DNA from: Tropicibacter naphthalenivorans
GTDB taxonomy: Bacteria > Pseudomonadota > Alphaproteobacteria > Rhodobacterales > Rhodobacteraceae
Direction: 5' to 3'
DNA length: 64,000 nucleotides
NCBI RefSeq assembly: GCF_900176475.1
Contig: NZ_FWXX01000005.1
Location: forward strand, 264,187 to 328,186
Shown here piece after piece: positions 32,020 to 41,150 of the stretch (the stretch's first letter is position 1; each line of letters opens with the position of its first letter). A program made the position numbers and the translations under genes. Below the pieces are notes generated by a model, which saw only the letters and a program-made list of their open reading frames with translations, did no database searches and was not told where the DNA came from.

Positions 32020-33093
32020 ATGGCAACGGCAGATCTCCTTTCGATGGACAATAAGCGTAACGCGGACAAACAAAAGGCGCTGGACAGCGCTTTGGCTCAG
32101 ATCGAACGCCAGTTCGGTAAAGGGTCGATCATGAAACTCGGTGGCGACAACGCCATGCGGGATATCGAGGCGACGTCGACCGGCTCGCTGGGGCTCGACA
32201 TCGCTCTGGGCATCGGCGGTTTGCCCAAAGGGCGGATCATTGAAATTTACGGGCCGGAATCGTCGGGCAAGACCACGCTGACCCTGCATGTGGTTGCCGA
32301 AGAACAGAAAAAAGGCGGCGTTTGTGCCTTTGTCGACGCGGAACACGCGTTGGATCCCGGCTATGCGAAAAAGCTTGGCGTCGATCTGGATGAATTGCTG
32401 ATCTCGCAGCCCGACACAGGCGAACAGGCGTTGGAGATTACCGATACGCTGGTGCGGTCCGGGGCTGTTAACCTTGTGGTGGTCGACTCGGTTGCGGCGC
32501 TGACGCCGAAATCCGAACTCGAAGGGGACATGGGCGATTCCAACGTTGGCGTCCAAGCGCGCCTGATGTCTCAGGCCATGCGCAAGCTGACGGGGTCGAT
32601 CAGCCGGTCCAACTGTATGGTTATCTTTATTAACCAAATCCGGATGAAAATCGGCGTGATGTTCGGCTCTCCGGAAACCACGACGGGCGGCAACGCGCTG
32701 AAATTCTATAGCTCGGTGCGCTTGGACATTCGCCGGATTGGCGCGATCAAGGACCGCGACGAAGTCGTTGGCAACCAGACGCGCGTCAAGGTCGTCAAGA
32801 ACAAGGTGGCGCCGCCCTTCAAGCAGGTGGAATTCGACATCATGTATGGCGAAGGCATCTCGAAAATGGGCGAACTGCTGGACCTGGGGGTCAAAGCGGG
32901 CGTCGTGGATAAATCCGGTGCATGGTATTCCTACGGGGATGAGCGGATCGGGCAGGGGCGTGAGAACGCCAAGACGTACCTGCGCGAAAATACCCGCGTT
33001 GCCCTTGATATCGAAGATAAAATTCGTGCCGCGCACGGGCTTGAGTTCGACATGCCCAAAGACGATCCCGATCTTGTGGATGACGATGATTGA
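32020..33093 (+). CDS. recA: Recombinase RecA
   Basis: The 357-residue protein forms the strand-exchange filament and stimulates LexA self-cleavage. Walker A is GPESSGKTT, followed by [10 protein letters not shown] (Walker B), the [14 protein letters not shown]1 region and [26 protein letters not shown] of L2. The C-terminal tail is acidic (ends DPDLVDDDD), as usual. The SOS box upstream indicates damage control. A strong terminator follows. Confidence 0.98.
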   Translation: MATADLLSMDNKRNADKQKALDSALAQIERQFGKGSIMKLGGDNAMRDIEATSTGSLGLDIALGIGGLPKGRIIEIYGPESSGKTTLTLHVVAEEQKKGGVCAFVDAEHALDPGYAKKLGVDLDELLISQPDTGEQALEITDTLVRSGAVNLVVVDSVAALTPKSELEGDMGDSNVGVQARLMSQAMRKLTGSISRSNCMVIFINQIRMKIGVMFGSPETTTGGNALKFYSSVRLDIRRIGAIKDRDEVVGNQTRVKVVKNKVAPPFKQVEFDIMYGEGISKMGELLDLGVKAGVVDKSGAWYSYGDERIGQGRENAKTYLRENTRVALDIEDKIRAAHGLEFDMPKDDPDLVDDDD

Positions 33094-33117
33094 TCTCGGC
33101 TCAAGCTGAAAATACCA

Positions 33118-33145
33118 AGAGCGTCCCGGTTGGGGCGCTCTTTTT
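33118..33145 (+). terminator. Terminator of recA
   Basis: AGAGCGTCCC pairs with GGGGCGCTCT across GGTT (one G-T pair) and is followed by TTTT. Confidence 0.92.
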
Positions 33146-33246
33146 CATTCCAAGAGGGGCTGCAAAGCCGGGCAGGCATGGACAGCGCGCCGGGCTAGCG
33201 GTACACCTGCGCGGGACTGAATTCGCCCGCAAAGAGGCCCTGACCA

Positions 33247-35919
33247 ATGGCTAGCCTGAACGACATCCGTTCCACCTTTTTGAACTACTTTGAAAAGCAG
33301 GGGCACCAGATTGTGCCCTCGTCTCCGCTTGTTCCGCGCAACGATCCGACGTTGATGTTCGTTAACTCGGGGATGGTGCAGTTCAAGAACCTGTTTACCG
33401 GTGTTGAACGCCGCGACTACCAGCGCGCGACCACGGCGCAGAAATGTGTGCGCGCCGGTGGCAAACACAACGATCTGGACAACGTGGGATACACCGCGCG
33501 TCACCATACGTTCTTTGAAATGCTGGGGAACTTTTCCTTTGGCGATTACTTCAAAAATGAAGCCATTCCCTTTGCGTGGGAGCTGGTGACCAAAGAGTTC
33601 GGCATTGATCCTAAACGCCTGCTGACCACCGTTTACCATACGGACGACGAAGCCTTTGAAATCTGGAAAAAGGTTGGCGTGCCCGAGGATCGGATCATTC
33701 GCATCGATACGTCGGACAACTTCTGGCAGATGGGGCCGACCGGTCCGTGTGGGCCGTGCACCGAGATTTTCTACGATCACGGCGATCACATCTGGGGCGG
33801 CCCTCCTGGATCGGCGGATGAGGACGGTGACCGCTTTATCGAAATTTGGAACGTCGTTTTCATGCAGAACGAGCAGTTCGAAGATGGCTCGATGAAGGCT
33901 TTGGACATGCAGAGCATCGACACCGGCATGGGGCTGGAGCGGATCGGCGCGCTGCTGCAAGGCAGCCACGACAACTATGACACCGACACCATGCGCGCGC
34001 TGATCGAAGCTTCGGCGCACGCCAGTTCGGCGGACCCGGATGGTCCCGGCAAGATGCACCACCGGGTGATTGCCGACCACCTGCGGTCGACCTCGTTCCT
34101 GATTGCCGATGGGGTGATGCCGTCCAACGACGGGCGCGGTTACGTGCTGCGCCGGATCATGCGCCGCGCCATGCGTCACGCGCATTTGTTGGGCGCGCAA
34201 GATCCGATGATGCACAAGCTGGTCCCGGCCTTGGTGCGTCAGATGGGCGGTGCTTACCCAGAGTTGCAGCGCGGTCAGGCGATGATCGAAGAGACGCTTC
34301 TGCTGGAAGAAACCCGTTTTAAACAGACACTTGACCGGGGGCTCAAGCTGCTTGACGACGAATTGGCGGACCTGCCCGAGGATGCTCCGCTGCCCGGTGA
34401 GGCGGCGTTCAAGCTGTACGACACCTACGGGTTCCCGCTCGATTTGACGCAGGATGCCTTGCGTGAAAAGGGGCGGTTTGTCGACACCGATGGCTTTGAC
34501 GCGGCGATGGCCGAGCAAAAAGCCAAGGCGCGCGCGGCTTGGTCCGGATCGGGCGAAGCGGCGGATGCCACGGTCTGGTTCGACATCGCGGAAAAGCACG
34601 GCGCGACGGATTTCCTTGGGTACGACACCGAAGAGGCCGAAGGGCAGATCCTCGCGATCGTCAAGGATGGCGCCGAGCTGACCGAGCTGAAACCCGGCGA
34701 GACCGGGATGATCGTCCTGAACCAAACGCCGTTTTACGGCGAGTCTGGTGGCCAAGTTGGCGACACCGGTTGGGCGCGTCGGCTTGAGAACGAGGACGAA
34801 GGCGCAACCGTCACCAACACCCAGAAAATGGGTGGCGGCAAGGTGTTTGCCCATCAAGTCACCGTCGACAAAGGCACGCTAAAGGTCGGCGACGCCATTT
34901 CCCTTGAGGTTGATCACAAGCGCCGTTCGGCGATTCGGGCCAACCACTCGGCGACGCACTTGCTGCACGAGGCGCTGCGCGAAGCGCTTGGGGATCACGT
35001 GGCGCAGCGTGGCTCGCTGAACGCACCCGATCGTCTGCGGTTCGACTTCAGCCATGCCAAGGCGTTGACGCTGGATGAAATCCGCCAGGTGGAAACCGAA
35101 GTTAACGAGCACATTCGTCAGAATACGGCCGTTAACACTCGGATCATGACTCCTGACGACGCGCGTGCGCTCGGCGCTCAGGCGCTGTTTGGTGAAAAGT
35201 ATGGTGACGAGGTGCGCGTGGTTTCCATGGGGACAAAAATCGGGTCCGGAAAAGGGAATGATGGTCAGACCTATTCTCTGGAACTGTGCGGCGGCACGCA
35301 TGTGGCGAACACTGGCGACATTGGCGCTTTTGTTCTGCTTGGCGATAGCGCCTCTAGCGCGGGGGTCCGGCGGATCGAAGCGTTGACCGGGCCGGGTGCC
35401 GATGCCTATCTGCGCGCGCAGCGCGAGGTGCTGGACGCAGTTCTGAGCGAGCTGAAAACCACGCCGGATCAACTGGTTGCACGGATCAAAGGCGAGATGT
35501 CGAAGGTCAAGGAGTTGACCAATGAGGTCGCAACCCTGCGTCGTGAATTGGCCATGTCCGGCGGGGCTGGCAACGGCGCGGGCGGTGAAACGCGCGAAGT
35601 GAACGGCGTGAAATTCGTGGCTCAGGTCCTGTCGGGTGTGACCGGAAAAGACCTGCCGCCGCTGATTGACGAGCACAAATCGCGCATCGGCTCTGGTGCT
35701 GTTCTGCTGATTGCTGATGGCGACAAAGTTGCCGTGGCGGCGGGTGTGACCGACGACCTCAAGGGCTCTTTGAGCGCGGTGGATTTGGTTAAGGCAGCCG
35801 TGGCAGCCATGGGCGGCAAGGGCGGCGGCGGCCGTCCTGACATGGCCCAGGGTGGTGCCAAGGATGCGTCGAACGCCGATGAGGCCATCAAGGCCGCTGA
35901 AGCCGTTATTGGAGGTTAA
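33247..35919 (+). CDS. alaS: Alanyl-tRNA synthetase
   Basis: The 890-residue enzyme charges tRNA-Ala. Aminoacylation motifs at the start include [18 protein letters not shown] and [11 protein letters not shown]. The editing domain has [13 protein letters not shown] (zinc HxxxH) and the later CGGTH. The C-terminal C-Ala domain ends in a Gly-rich [15 protein letters not shown] segment. Length is typical. The end of the gene (GGAGG just before the stop) supplies the ribosome-binding site of the next gene. Confidence 0.97.
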   Translation: MASLNDIRSTFLNYFEKQGHQIVPSSPLVPRNDPTLMFVNSGMVQFKNLFTGVERRDYQRATTAQKCVRAGGKHNDLDNVGYTARHHTFFEMLGNFSFGDYFKNEAIPFAWELVTKEFGIDPKRLLTTVYHTDDEAFEIWKKVGVPEDRIIRIDTSDNFWQMGPTGPCGPCTEIFYDHGDHIWGGPPGSADEDGDRFIEIWNVVFMQNEQFEDGSMKALDMQSIDTGMGLERIGALLQGSHDNYDTDTMRALIEASAHASSADPDGPGKMHHRVIADHLRSTSFLIADGVMPSNDGRGYVLRRIMRRAMRHAHLLGAQDPMMHKLVPALVRQMGGAYPELQRGQAMIEETLLLEETRFKQTLDRGLKLLDDELADLPEDAPLPGEAAFKLYDTYGFPLDLTQDALREKGRFVDTDGFDAAMAEQKAKARAAWSGSGEAADATVWFDIAEKHGATDFLGYDTEEAEGQILAIVKDGAELTELKPGETGMIVLNQTPFYGESGGQVGDTGWARRLENEDEGATVTNTQKMGGGKVFAHQVTVDKGTLKVGDAISLEVDHKRRSAIRANHSATHLLHEALREALGDHVAQRGSLNAPDRLRFDFSHAKALTLDEIRQVETEVNEHIRQNTAVNTRIMTPDDARALGAQALFGEKYGDEVRVVSMGTKIGSGKGNDGQTYSLELCGGTHVANTGDIGAFVLLGDSASSAGVRRIEALTGPGADAYLRAQREVLDAVLSELKTTPDQLVARIKGEMSKVKELTNEVATLRRELAMSGGAGNGAGGETREVNGVKFVAQVLSGVTGKDLPPLIDEHKSRIGSGAVLLIADGDKVAVAAGVTDDLKGSLSAVDLVKAAVAAMGGKGGGGRPDMAQGGAKDASNADEAIKAAEAVIGG

Positions 35920-35922
35920 CCA

Positions 35923-36210
35923 ATGGCTGCGCTCTGGATTGCCCATGTGACCGTCACCGACGAAGAAGCTTATGGCAAGTACGCGGCGCTCGCGGGGCCG
36001 GCGATTGCAGCACACGGCGGGCATTTTATCGCGCGCGCCGCGCGATACGTGCAACTGGAGGGAAAAGAGCGCCCGCGCAACGTGGTGGCGCGCTTTCCTT
36101 CCGTCGAGGCGGCGGTTGAGTGCTATCACTCGGATGCCTACCAAGAGGCGCTGAGCCATGCGCGAGGTGCTTCGGAGCGTGAGCTGATGGTGGTTGAAAT
36201 CACTGAATAA
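35923..36210 (+). CDS. DUF1330 family protein
   Basis: The 95-residue protein has the DUF1330 pattern: an early YGKYAALAGPAIAAHGGHFIARA, the mid segment PRNVVARFPSVEAAVECYHSDAYQEA and the end GASERELMVVE. It is a ferredoxin-like small fold of unknown role. It starts 3 bases after the alaS stop and takes its ribosome-binding site from the alaS end, so it is cotranscribed. The link to alaS is likely positional only. Confidence 0.88.
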   Translation: MAALWIAHVTVTDEEAYGKYAALAGPAIAAHGGHFIARAARYVQLEGKERPRNVVARFPSVEAAVECYHSDAYQEALSHARGASERELMVVEITE

Positions 36211-36213
36211 ACC

Positions 36214-36247
36214 AATGGGGCAGGGGGCGGTCGCCTTTTGCCCCATT
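36214..36247 (+). terminator. Possible terminator of alaS-DUF1330
   Basis: AATGGGGCA pairs with TGCCCCATT over a smaller GGCG/CGCC hairpin. There is no T tract, so it may be only a 3' stability hairpin. Confidence 0.4.
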
Positions 36248-36847
36248 CCGCCAGGTTCGCGGCGGGTTTGGGCAACTGGCTCTGGCCAAGCCGGGGCGGA
36301 GTTGCTAGAGGTTAACGAAGGCAGCGTCTGTTAACCCGTTGCTCGGATATTTGCCGTGTTTGAGGTGGGTATCTGGTCCTCAGTTTCGATAGGTGGGCGA
36401 GATTACGGCCCGTTAACCTATCCTGTGGTAAGTTTACTTAATTTTCGGTGCGGTTTTTGGCCGATGTTCGGTCAGACATAGAATGCGCGCTTGGCTTGAT
36501 CGGCATGTTTTCGCCCGGTCATCGGTGCCGTTCGGCGTCGCTGTGCTTGCCCGGTGAAAACCGTTTCGAGCTGTGACTGATTCGTGGCAATTTCGCCCGA
36601 TCTGTTTCCAAAGTGGTGTATAATTTTCGATACCAAGAATTGTTTCCGCATAGGAAATATCCACAACCCCTAGTTTGGGGCCAAAGGCATTGAAAACTAT
36701 GGCAGGACAGGCACAGATTCCCGGTTTTCGGACCTAAATCGGGGTCAAAGGATGCTTTTGCCTATCAAAGTCAGGAATTCCTGTCGCGCGCTCCCGAAAA
36801 TCTTGGCTAAGGTTAGGTACCTTCAATTTTTTCTTGGGAGAAAGATC
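36248..36847. other. Gene-poor intergenic region
   Basis: About 600 bases hold no convincing gene. The longest minus-strand frames (76 and 64 residues near 36.4-36.7 kb) have no ribosome-binding site or recognisable motif. TTAAC words recur at 36313, 36331 and 36413 but not at CtrA spacing. The stretch is visibly richer in A and T than its neighbours, and its final part contains the promoter of the secreted protein. Confidence 0.5.
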
Positions 36848-37117
36848 ATGAAAAAAGTTCTTGCTGGCGCAATTCTTGCTGCAACGACCCTGGCCGCCCC
36901 CGCCTTTGCGTGGGAAGGCAAAGTCGTCGCGTGCTATGACAAAGTGTGGGTGCCTGCCAAATACGCCTACACCAAAGAGTTGATCATGGCGTCCCACACC
37001 GAGTGGGAGTGGCAGGACGGCCAGATGGTTAAGGTCTGGTACCCCGCCGTTTACAAAGAGAACAAAAAGATGAAGTCGCCGGGCCATTACATCGCCCGTC
37101 CGGCCGCCTGCAAATAA
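36848..37117 (+). CDS. Small secreted protein of unknown function
   Basis: The 89-residue protein starts with a clean Sec signal peptide, KKVLAGAILAATTLAAPAFA, and the mature part is about 68 residues, rich in Tyr, Trp and Lys, with two cysteines (CYDKVW near its start and the penultimate residue) that could form a disulfide. I recognise no domain. The start at 36848 follows GGGAG; a longer frame from 36752 is not credible because it would bury the signal. A strong terminator follows, so it is a single-gene unit with its own promoter. Confidence 0.8.
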   Translation: MKKVLAGAILAATTLAAPAFAWEGKVVACYDKVWVPAKYAYTKELIMASHTEWEWQDGQMVKVWYPAVYKENKKMKSPGHYIARPAACK

Positions 37118-37159
37118 GCCGCGGCTCCGCTGACACGACAGCGGGCTTTCATTGACGAA

Positions 37160-37190
37160 AGGCGCGAGGACTGCCACCTCGCGCCTTTTT
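37160..37190 (+). terminator. Terminator of the small secreted-protein gene
   Basis: AGGCGCGAGG pairs perfectly with CCTCGCGCCT across seven bases and is followed by TTTT. Confidence 0.92.
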
Positions 37191-37231
37191 GGTATCCGGC
37201 GCATTGGCCCCACTTGAGGAAACAAAGCCAA

Positions 37232-37266
37232 ACGCAAAACGCCCCGGCGGTTCGGGCCGGGGCGTT
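37232..37266 (-). terminator. Terminator of typA
   Basis: On the minus strand AACGCCCCGG pairs with CCGGGGCGTT and is followed by TTGCGTTTGG. It lies 20 bases past the typA stop. Confidence 0.75.
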
Positions 37267-37286
37267 CAATCTTATTAAAAAGTGGT

Positions 37287-39101
37287 TTAGGCGCGAGAGG
37301 CGCGCTTACGCTCGTGCGGGTCCAGGTGGCGCTTGCGCAGACGGATCGCGTTCGGCGTCACTTCGACCAGCTCGTCGTCGTTGATGTAGGCGATGGCCTC
37401 TTCCAGCGACAGGGTGATCGGCGTGGTCAGGCGGACCGCTTCGTCCGAGCCAGAGGCGCGCACGTTGGTCAGTTTCTTACCCTTCAGCGGGTTCACCTCG
37501 AGATCGTTGTCGCGCGAATGCTCGCCGATGATCATGCCTTGGTAGACAGGCGCCTGCGCGCCGATCATCATCTTGCCGCGCTCTTCGAGGTTCCACAGCG
37601 CATAGGCCACGGCCTCGCCGTTTTCCATCGAGATCAGAACACCTTGGCGGCGACCGGGGATGTCGCCCTTGTGCGGGGTCCAGCCGTGGAACACGCGGTT
37701 CAGCACGCCGGTGCCGCGCGTGTCGGTGAGGAATTCACCGTGGTAGCCGATCAGGCCACGCGACGGCACATGCGCGATGATGCGGGTCTTGCCGGCGCCA
37801 GCGGGGCGCATTTCCACCAGCTCACCCTTGCGCGGGCCGGTCAGCTTTTCGATCACCGCGCCGGTGTATTCGTCATCCACGTCGATGGTGGCCTCTTCGA
37901 CCGGCTCCATCTTGACGCCGTCCTCGTCGCGCATGATCACCTGCGGGCGCGAGATCGACAGCTCAAAGCCCTCGCGGCGCATGTTTTCGATCAGAACGCC
38001 CATCTGGAGTTCGCCGCGGCCCGACACCTCAAAGGCTTCGCCGCCGGGGGTGTCCGCGATGCGGATCGCCACGTTGGTTTCGGCCTCTTTGTACAGGCGC
38101 TCGCGGATGACGCGCGACTGTACTTTCTTGCCGTCACGGCCGGCCAGCGGCGAGTCGTTGATGCCAAAGGTCACGGTGATGGTGGGCGGGTCGATGGGCT
38201 GCGCTTCGAGCGGTTCTTCGACGGCCAGCGCGCACAGCGTATCGGCCACGGTGGTCTTGGTCATGCCCGCGATGGACACAATGTCCCCGGCAAACGCCTC
38301 GTCGATGTCCTGCATTTGCAGACCGCGGAAGGCCTGGATCTTGGTCACGCGGAACTGTTCGATCTTTTGACCGATGCGCGAAATCGACTGGATCGTCTGG
38401 CCAACCTTGACGTGGCCGGATTCGACACGGCCGGTCAGCAGGCGGCCCACAAACGGGTCGGCGCCCAGGGTCACGGCCAGCATACGGAAGTCATCCTCGA
38501 CCTTCTTGACCTGCTTGGGCGCGGGCACGTGGTTCACGATCAGGTTGAACAGCGCATCAAGGTTCTTGCGGTCGCCATCCAGCTCGGCGTCACACCAGCC
38601 AGAGCGGCCAGAGGCGTAGAGATGTGGGAAGTCCAGCTGGTCTTCATCGGCGTCCAGCGCCGAGAACAGGTCAAACACTTCGTCCAGCGCGCGATCGGGT
38701 TCGGCGTCGGGCTTGTCGACCTTGTTGAGCACCACGATGGGGCGCAGACCCAAGGCCAGCGCCTTGGAGGTCACGAACTTGGTCTGGGGCATCGGGCCTT
38801 CGGCGGCGTCCACCAGCAGCACAACACCGTCCACCATGGACAGGATGCGTTCCACCTCGGCGCCGAAATCGGCGTGGCCGGGGGTGTCAACGATGTTGAT
38901 CCGCGTGCCTTTCCACTCGACCGAGGTCGCCTTGGCGAGAATGGTGATCCCACGCTCGCGTTCCAGATCGTTGCTATCCATGGCGCGTTCGGCCACGGCT
39001 TGGTTGGCGCGGAAGGCACCGGATTGTTTCAGCAGCTCATCGACCAGCGTGGTTTTGCCGTGGTCAACGTGGGCGATGATCGCGACGTTGCGCAATTCCA
39101 T
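37287..39101 (-). CDS. typA: TypA/BipA ribosome-associated GTPase
   Basis: The 604-residue protein is a translational GTPase of the EF-G group that acts on the ribosome in stress and low-temperature growth. G motifs are [27 protein letters not shown] and NKVDKPDA, then domains II, III and the BipA-specific C-terminus. The start at 39101 gives the expected MELRNVAII beginning; an in-frame extension to 39287 lacks the family's usual start. A terminator follows the gene. Confidence 0.95.
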   Translation of the reverse strand: MELRNVAIIAHVDHGKTTLVDELLKQSGAFRANQAVAERAMDSNDLERERGITILAKATSVEWKGTRINIVDTPGHADFGAEVERILSMVDGVVLLVDAAEGPMPQTKFVTSKALALGLRPIVVLNKVDKPDAEPDRALDEVFDLFSALDADEDQLDFPHLYASGRSGWCDAELDGDRKNLDALFNLIVNHVPAPKQVKKVEDDFRMLAVTLGADPFVGRLLTGRVESGHVKVGQTIQSISRIGQKIEQFRVTKIQAFRGLQMQDIDEAFAGDIVSIAGMTKTTVADTLCALAVEEPLEAQPIDPPTITVTFGINDSPLAGRDGKKVQSRVIRERLYKEAETNVAIRIADTPGGEAFEVSGRGELQMGVLIENMRREGFELSISRPQVIMRDEDGVKMEPVEEATIDVDDEYTGAVIEKLTGPRKGELVEMRPAGAGKTRIIAHVPSRGLIGYHGEFLTDTRGTGVLNRVFHGWTPHKGDIPGRRQGVLISMENGEAVAYALWNLEERGKMMIGAQAPVYQGMIIGEHSRDNDLEVNPLKGKKLTNVRASGSDEAVRLTTPITLSLEEAIAYINDDELVEVTPNAIRLRKRHLDPHERKRASRA

Positions 39102-39429
39102 GAGAAAAGACCCTTTGATTTCGGAGTTGCCACGGCCCCTAGCCGGGTCTGAGTGAAAAGGCCAGTGCAAAAGGGACGCAGTGGGGCGTTGCATGGCGGG
39201 AACAGTGGGGGAATTTCGCCGCGCGCCCCGGAACCGGCGGCATTCAGCGCAGCGGGCAGGGGCGTGTCGGCGGGCTTTGGCTGGCAACTCACGAAGTCGA
39301 GAAACCCACGTGAAAACAAGCGTTTGTGATGTGGAACTTTGGGCCTTAGCGCTTAGTTAACCGAGTGTCACAAGGGCGGCCAGACAGGGCGTCCTTTCGA
39401 GAAATTCGGATAGAAAAAGGATATCTGAC
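39102..39429. other. Divergent intergenic region typA / outer-membrane protein
   Basis: The 328 bases separate the starts of typA and the barrel gene and must carry both promoters. I see no coding frame. One TTAAC word occurs at 39357; no second half-site is at CtrA spacing. Confidence 0.5.
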
Positions 39430-39999
39430 ATGAAACGTTTTGTTCTTGCCGCTGCCGCCGCTTTGACCGCCACGGGCGCTTATGCGGGCGATCTGTCGCC
39501 GGCCCAGCCCGAAGCACCGGTGGTCGTCGCAACCCCGGCGCCGGTCAGCTTTGGCGGCGATTGGACGGGCGCCTACGGCGGTCTGAGCTACGGCAACCTG
39601 TCCGCGCAAAGCGCCGGTGCGTCGGACAATGACTACGCCTTTGGCGGCCACGTCGGTTACGACTATGACTTTGGCGATTGGGTCGTGGGCGGTGAATACG
39701 AATACCAGGATGGCGGCGATGTGAACATTGCGGGTGTCGATGTGGACAACGTCCAGCGTCTGAAGCTGCGCGGCGGCTATGACCTTGGTCAGGCGCTGAT
39801 CTACGGCACCGTGGGTGCGGCGCGCATCGACACCAGCATTGGCGATGATACCGGCGCGGTCGGCGGCGTGGGTCTGGAGTACAAGGTGACCGACAACTTC
39901 ACCATCGGCGGCGAAGTGCTGGCCCATGACTTCAACGATCTAGGCGGCGCGGATGCCGAGGCGCAGACCTTTAACATGCGCGCGTCTTTCCGCTTCTAA
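39430..39999 (+). CDS. Outer-membrane beta-barrel protein (Omp25-like)
   Basis: The 189-residue protein has a signal peptide (about residues 1-19, ending TGAYAG) and a Pro-rich linker. About eight alternating amphipathic strands follow, with aromatic-Gly patterns such as GDWTGAYGGLSYG and FGGHVGYDYDFGDWVVGGEYEY. It ends in FNMRASFRF, where the terminal Phe is the usual outer-membrane insertion signal. It resembles OmpA-like barrels of the Omp25/31 group. The role (structural or porin) cannot be told. A terminator follows the stop. Confidence 0.87.
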   Translation: MKRFVLAAAAALTATGAYAGDLSPAQPEAPVVVATPAPVSFGGDWTGAYGGLSYGNLSAQSAGASDNDYAFGGHVGYDYDFGDWVVGGEYEYQDGGDVNIAGVDVDNVQRLKLRGGYDLGQALIYGTVGAARIDTSIGDDTGAVGGVGLEYKVTDNFTIGGEVLAHDFNDLGGADAEAQTFNMRASFRF

Positions 40000-40020
40000 G
40001 GTCTTGTAATTATTGTGAAG

Positions 40021-40046
40021 GCGCGTCCCGTTTGGGGCGCGCTTTT
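40021..40046 (+). terminator. Terminator of the outer-membrane protein gene
   Basis: GCGCGTCCC pairs with GGGGCGCGC across GTTT (one G-T pair) and is followed by TTTT. Confidence 0.9.
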
Positions 40047-40056
40047 GCGTTTGCCG

Positions 40057-40386
40057 TTAGTGCGGCGTGCTGTTGGAAAACAGGTGGATCACCAAGATCC
40101 CCGCTAGGATCAGGCCGATCCCGATGACCGCCGGCAGGTCCAGCTTTTGCCCAAAGACCACCAGCCCGATCAGCGCGATCAAGACGATGCCCGCGCCGGA
40201 CCACAGCGCATAGGCCAGCCCCACGGGAAAGACCTTGAGCGCGTGCCCCAGCAGGTAGAACGCCAGCCCGTAGGCGATGACCACGATCAGCGACGGCAGC
40301 GGCCGGGTAAAGGCAGCGCTGGCCTGAAGCGCGGTTGTCCCGATGGTCTCGGCCAGGACGGCCAGCGCGAGGGTGAGATAGGGCAT
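40057..40386 (-). CDS. SMR family (EmrE-like) multidrug exporter
   Basis: The 109-residue protein has four membrane spans and the conserved Glu13 in LAVLAETIGTTALQAS, the proton/drug-binding residue of SMR pumps. The signature GLAYALWSGAGIVLIALIG is also typical. It works as a dimer in the inner membrane. EmrE-type and SugE/Gdx-type members are hard to separate by eye; the WSGAG segment favours the EmrE group. It is divergent from the next operon. Confidence 0.9.
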   Translation of the reverse strand: MPYLTLALAVLAETIGTTALQASAAFTRPLPSLIVVIAYGLAFYLLGHALKVFPVGLAYALWSGAGIVLIALIGLVVFGQKLDLPAVIGIGLILAGILVIHLFSNSTPH

Positions 40387-40535
40387 CGTGTCCTCAAGGT
40401 TCTGAAAGCGCGGGGTAAATCGCGGCTTGGCGCGGGGCTTGCGGATTTAAGTATGCGCAATTTTATGGGTACTTAACAGTCTAGTAGGGGCTCAGGCCCT
40501 AAGAATCCGGGGATTTTATTCCTTGGAGGATTCTC

Positions 40536-41108
40536 ATGAAACGCGCACTCGTGCTGTCGACCTTTCTTTCCACCCTGGCCGGCATTGCCCAGGCGGCGGA
40601 ACCCGCTGAGGCGATGCAACAATTCCTGATCGATCATGTGGCAGGCTGGGCGCATGCACCGGTGGTTGTCGCCGCCGTACAGGCCCGCAACGCAGAGACC
40701 CAAGGGTATGACGCGGCGCGCATTGATGAACTGGACCAGATGTGGCGCGCCGAAGTCGGCAGTGCAAATGCCCCGACCATCGACCCTGTGCTGTTCAGCG
40801 AAGCCTCTGATTTCCTGCGCGCGCAGGTGAATGACATGGGCGGCGCGGTGACCGAGATTTTTGTCATGGATGCCGTGGGCCTGAACGTGGCGTCTTCGGA
40901 CACCACGTCGGATTACTGGCAAGGCGATGAGGCCAAGTGGCAGCAAACCTATTCGGTTGGCGCCGGGGCGCATCACTTCTCCGAGATCGAATTCGATGAA
41001 TCGAGCCAAACGTATCAGGCACAGATTTCCTACACGATCACCGATCCCGCCACGGGCGCGCCGATCGGCGCGATCACGGTTGGGGTGAACGCTGAATCCC
41101 TGATGTAA
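40536..41108 (+). CDS. Periplasmic Cache-like sensory protein partnered with a chemoreceptor
   Basis: The 190-residue protein has a signal peptide (about 1-21, ending AGIAQAA) and a globular part with LDQMWRAEVG, EIFVMDAVGLNVASSDTTSDYWQGDEAKW and SYTITDPATGAPIGAITVGV. This pattern matches single Cache/PDC ligand-binding domains. It has no membrane span, so the sensor domain would be free in the periplasm. It is followed by a chemoreceptor gene 42 bases away in one likely operon (TTGGAGGA ribosome-binding site), suggesting it delivers a ligand state to that receptor. Confidence 0.7.
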   Translation: MKRALVLSTFLSTLAGIAQAAEPAEAMQQFLIDHVAGWAHAPVVVAAVQARNAETQGYDAARIDELDQMWRAEVGSANAPTIDPVLFSEASDFLRAQVNDMGGAVTEIFVMDAVGLNVASSDTTSDYWQGDEAKWQQTYSVGAGAHHFSEIEFDESSQTYQAQISYTITDPATGAPIGAITVGVNAESLM

Positions 41109-41150
41109 ATCGGGGAACAGACGTAAAGAGTCGCAAGAATAGGGGCATTG

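Noticed and set aside
36434..36664. A 76-residue minus-strand frame in the gene-poor gap.
   Set aside because: There is no ribosome-binding site, no motif, and an unremarkable composition.
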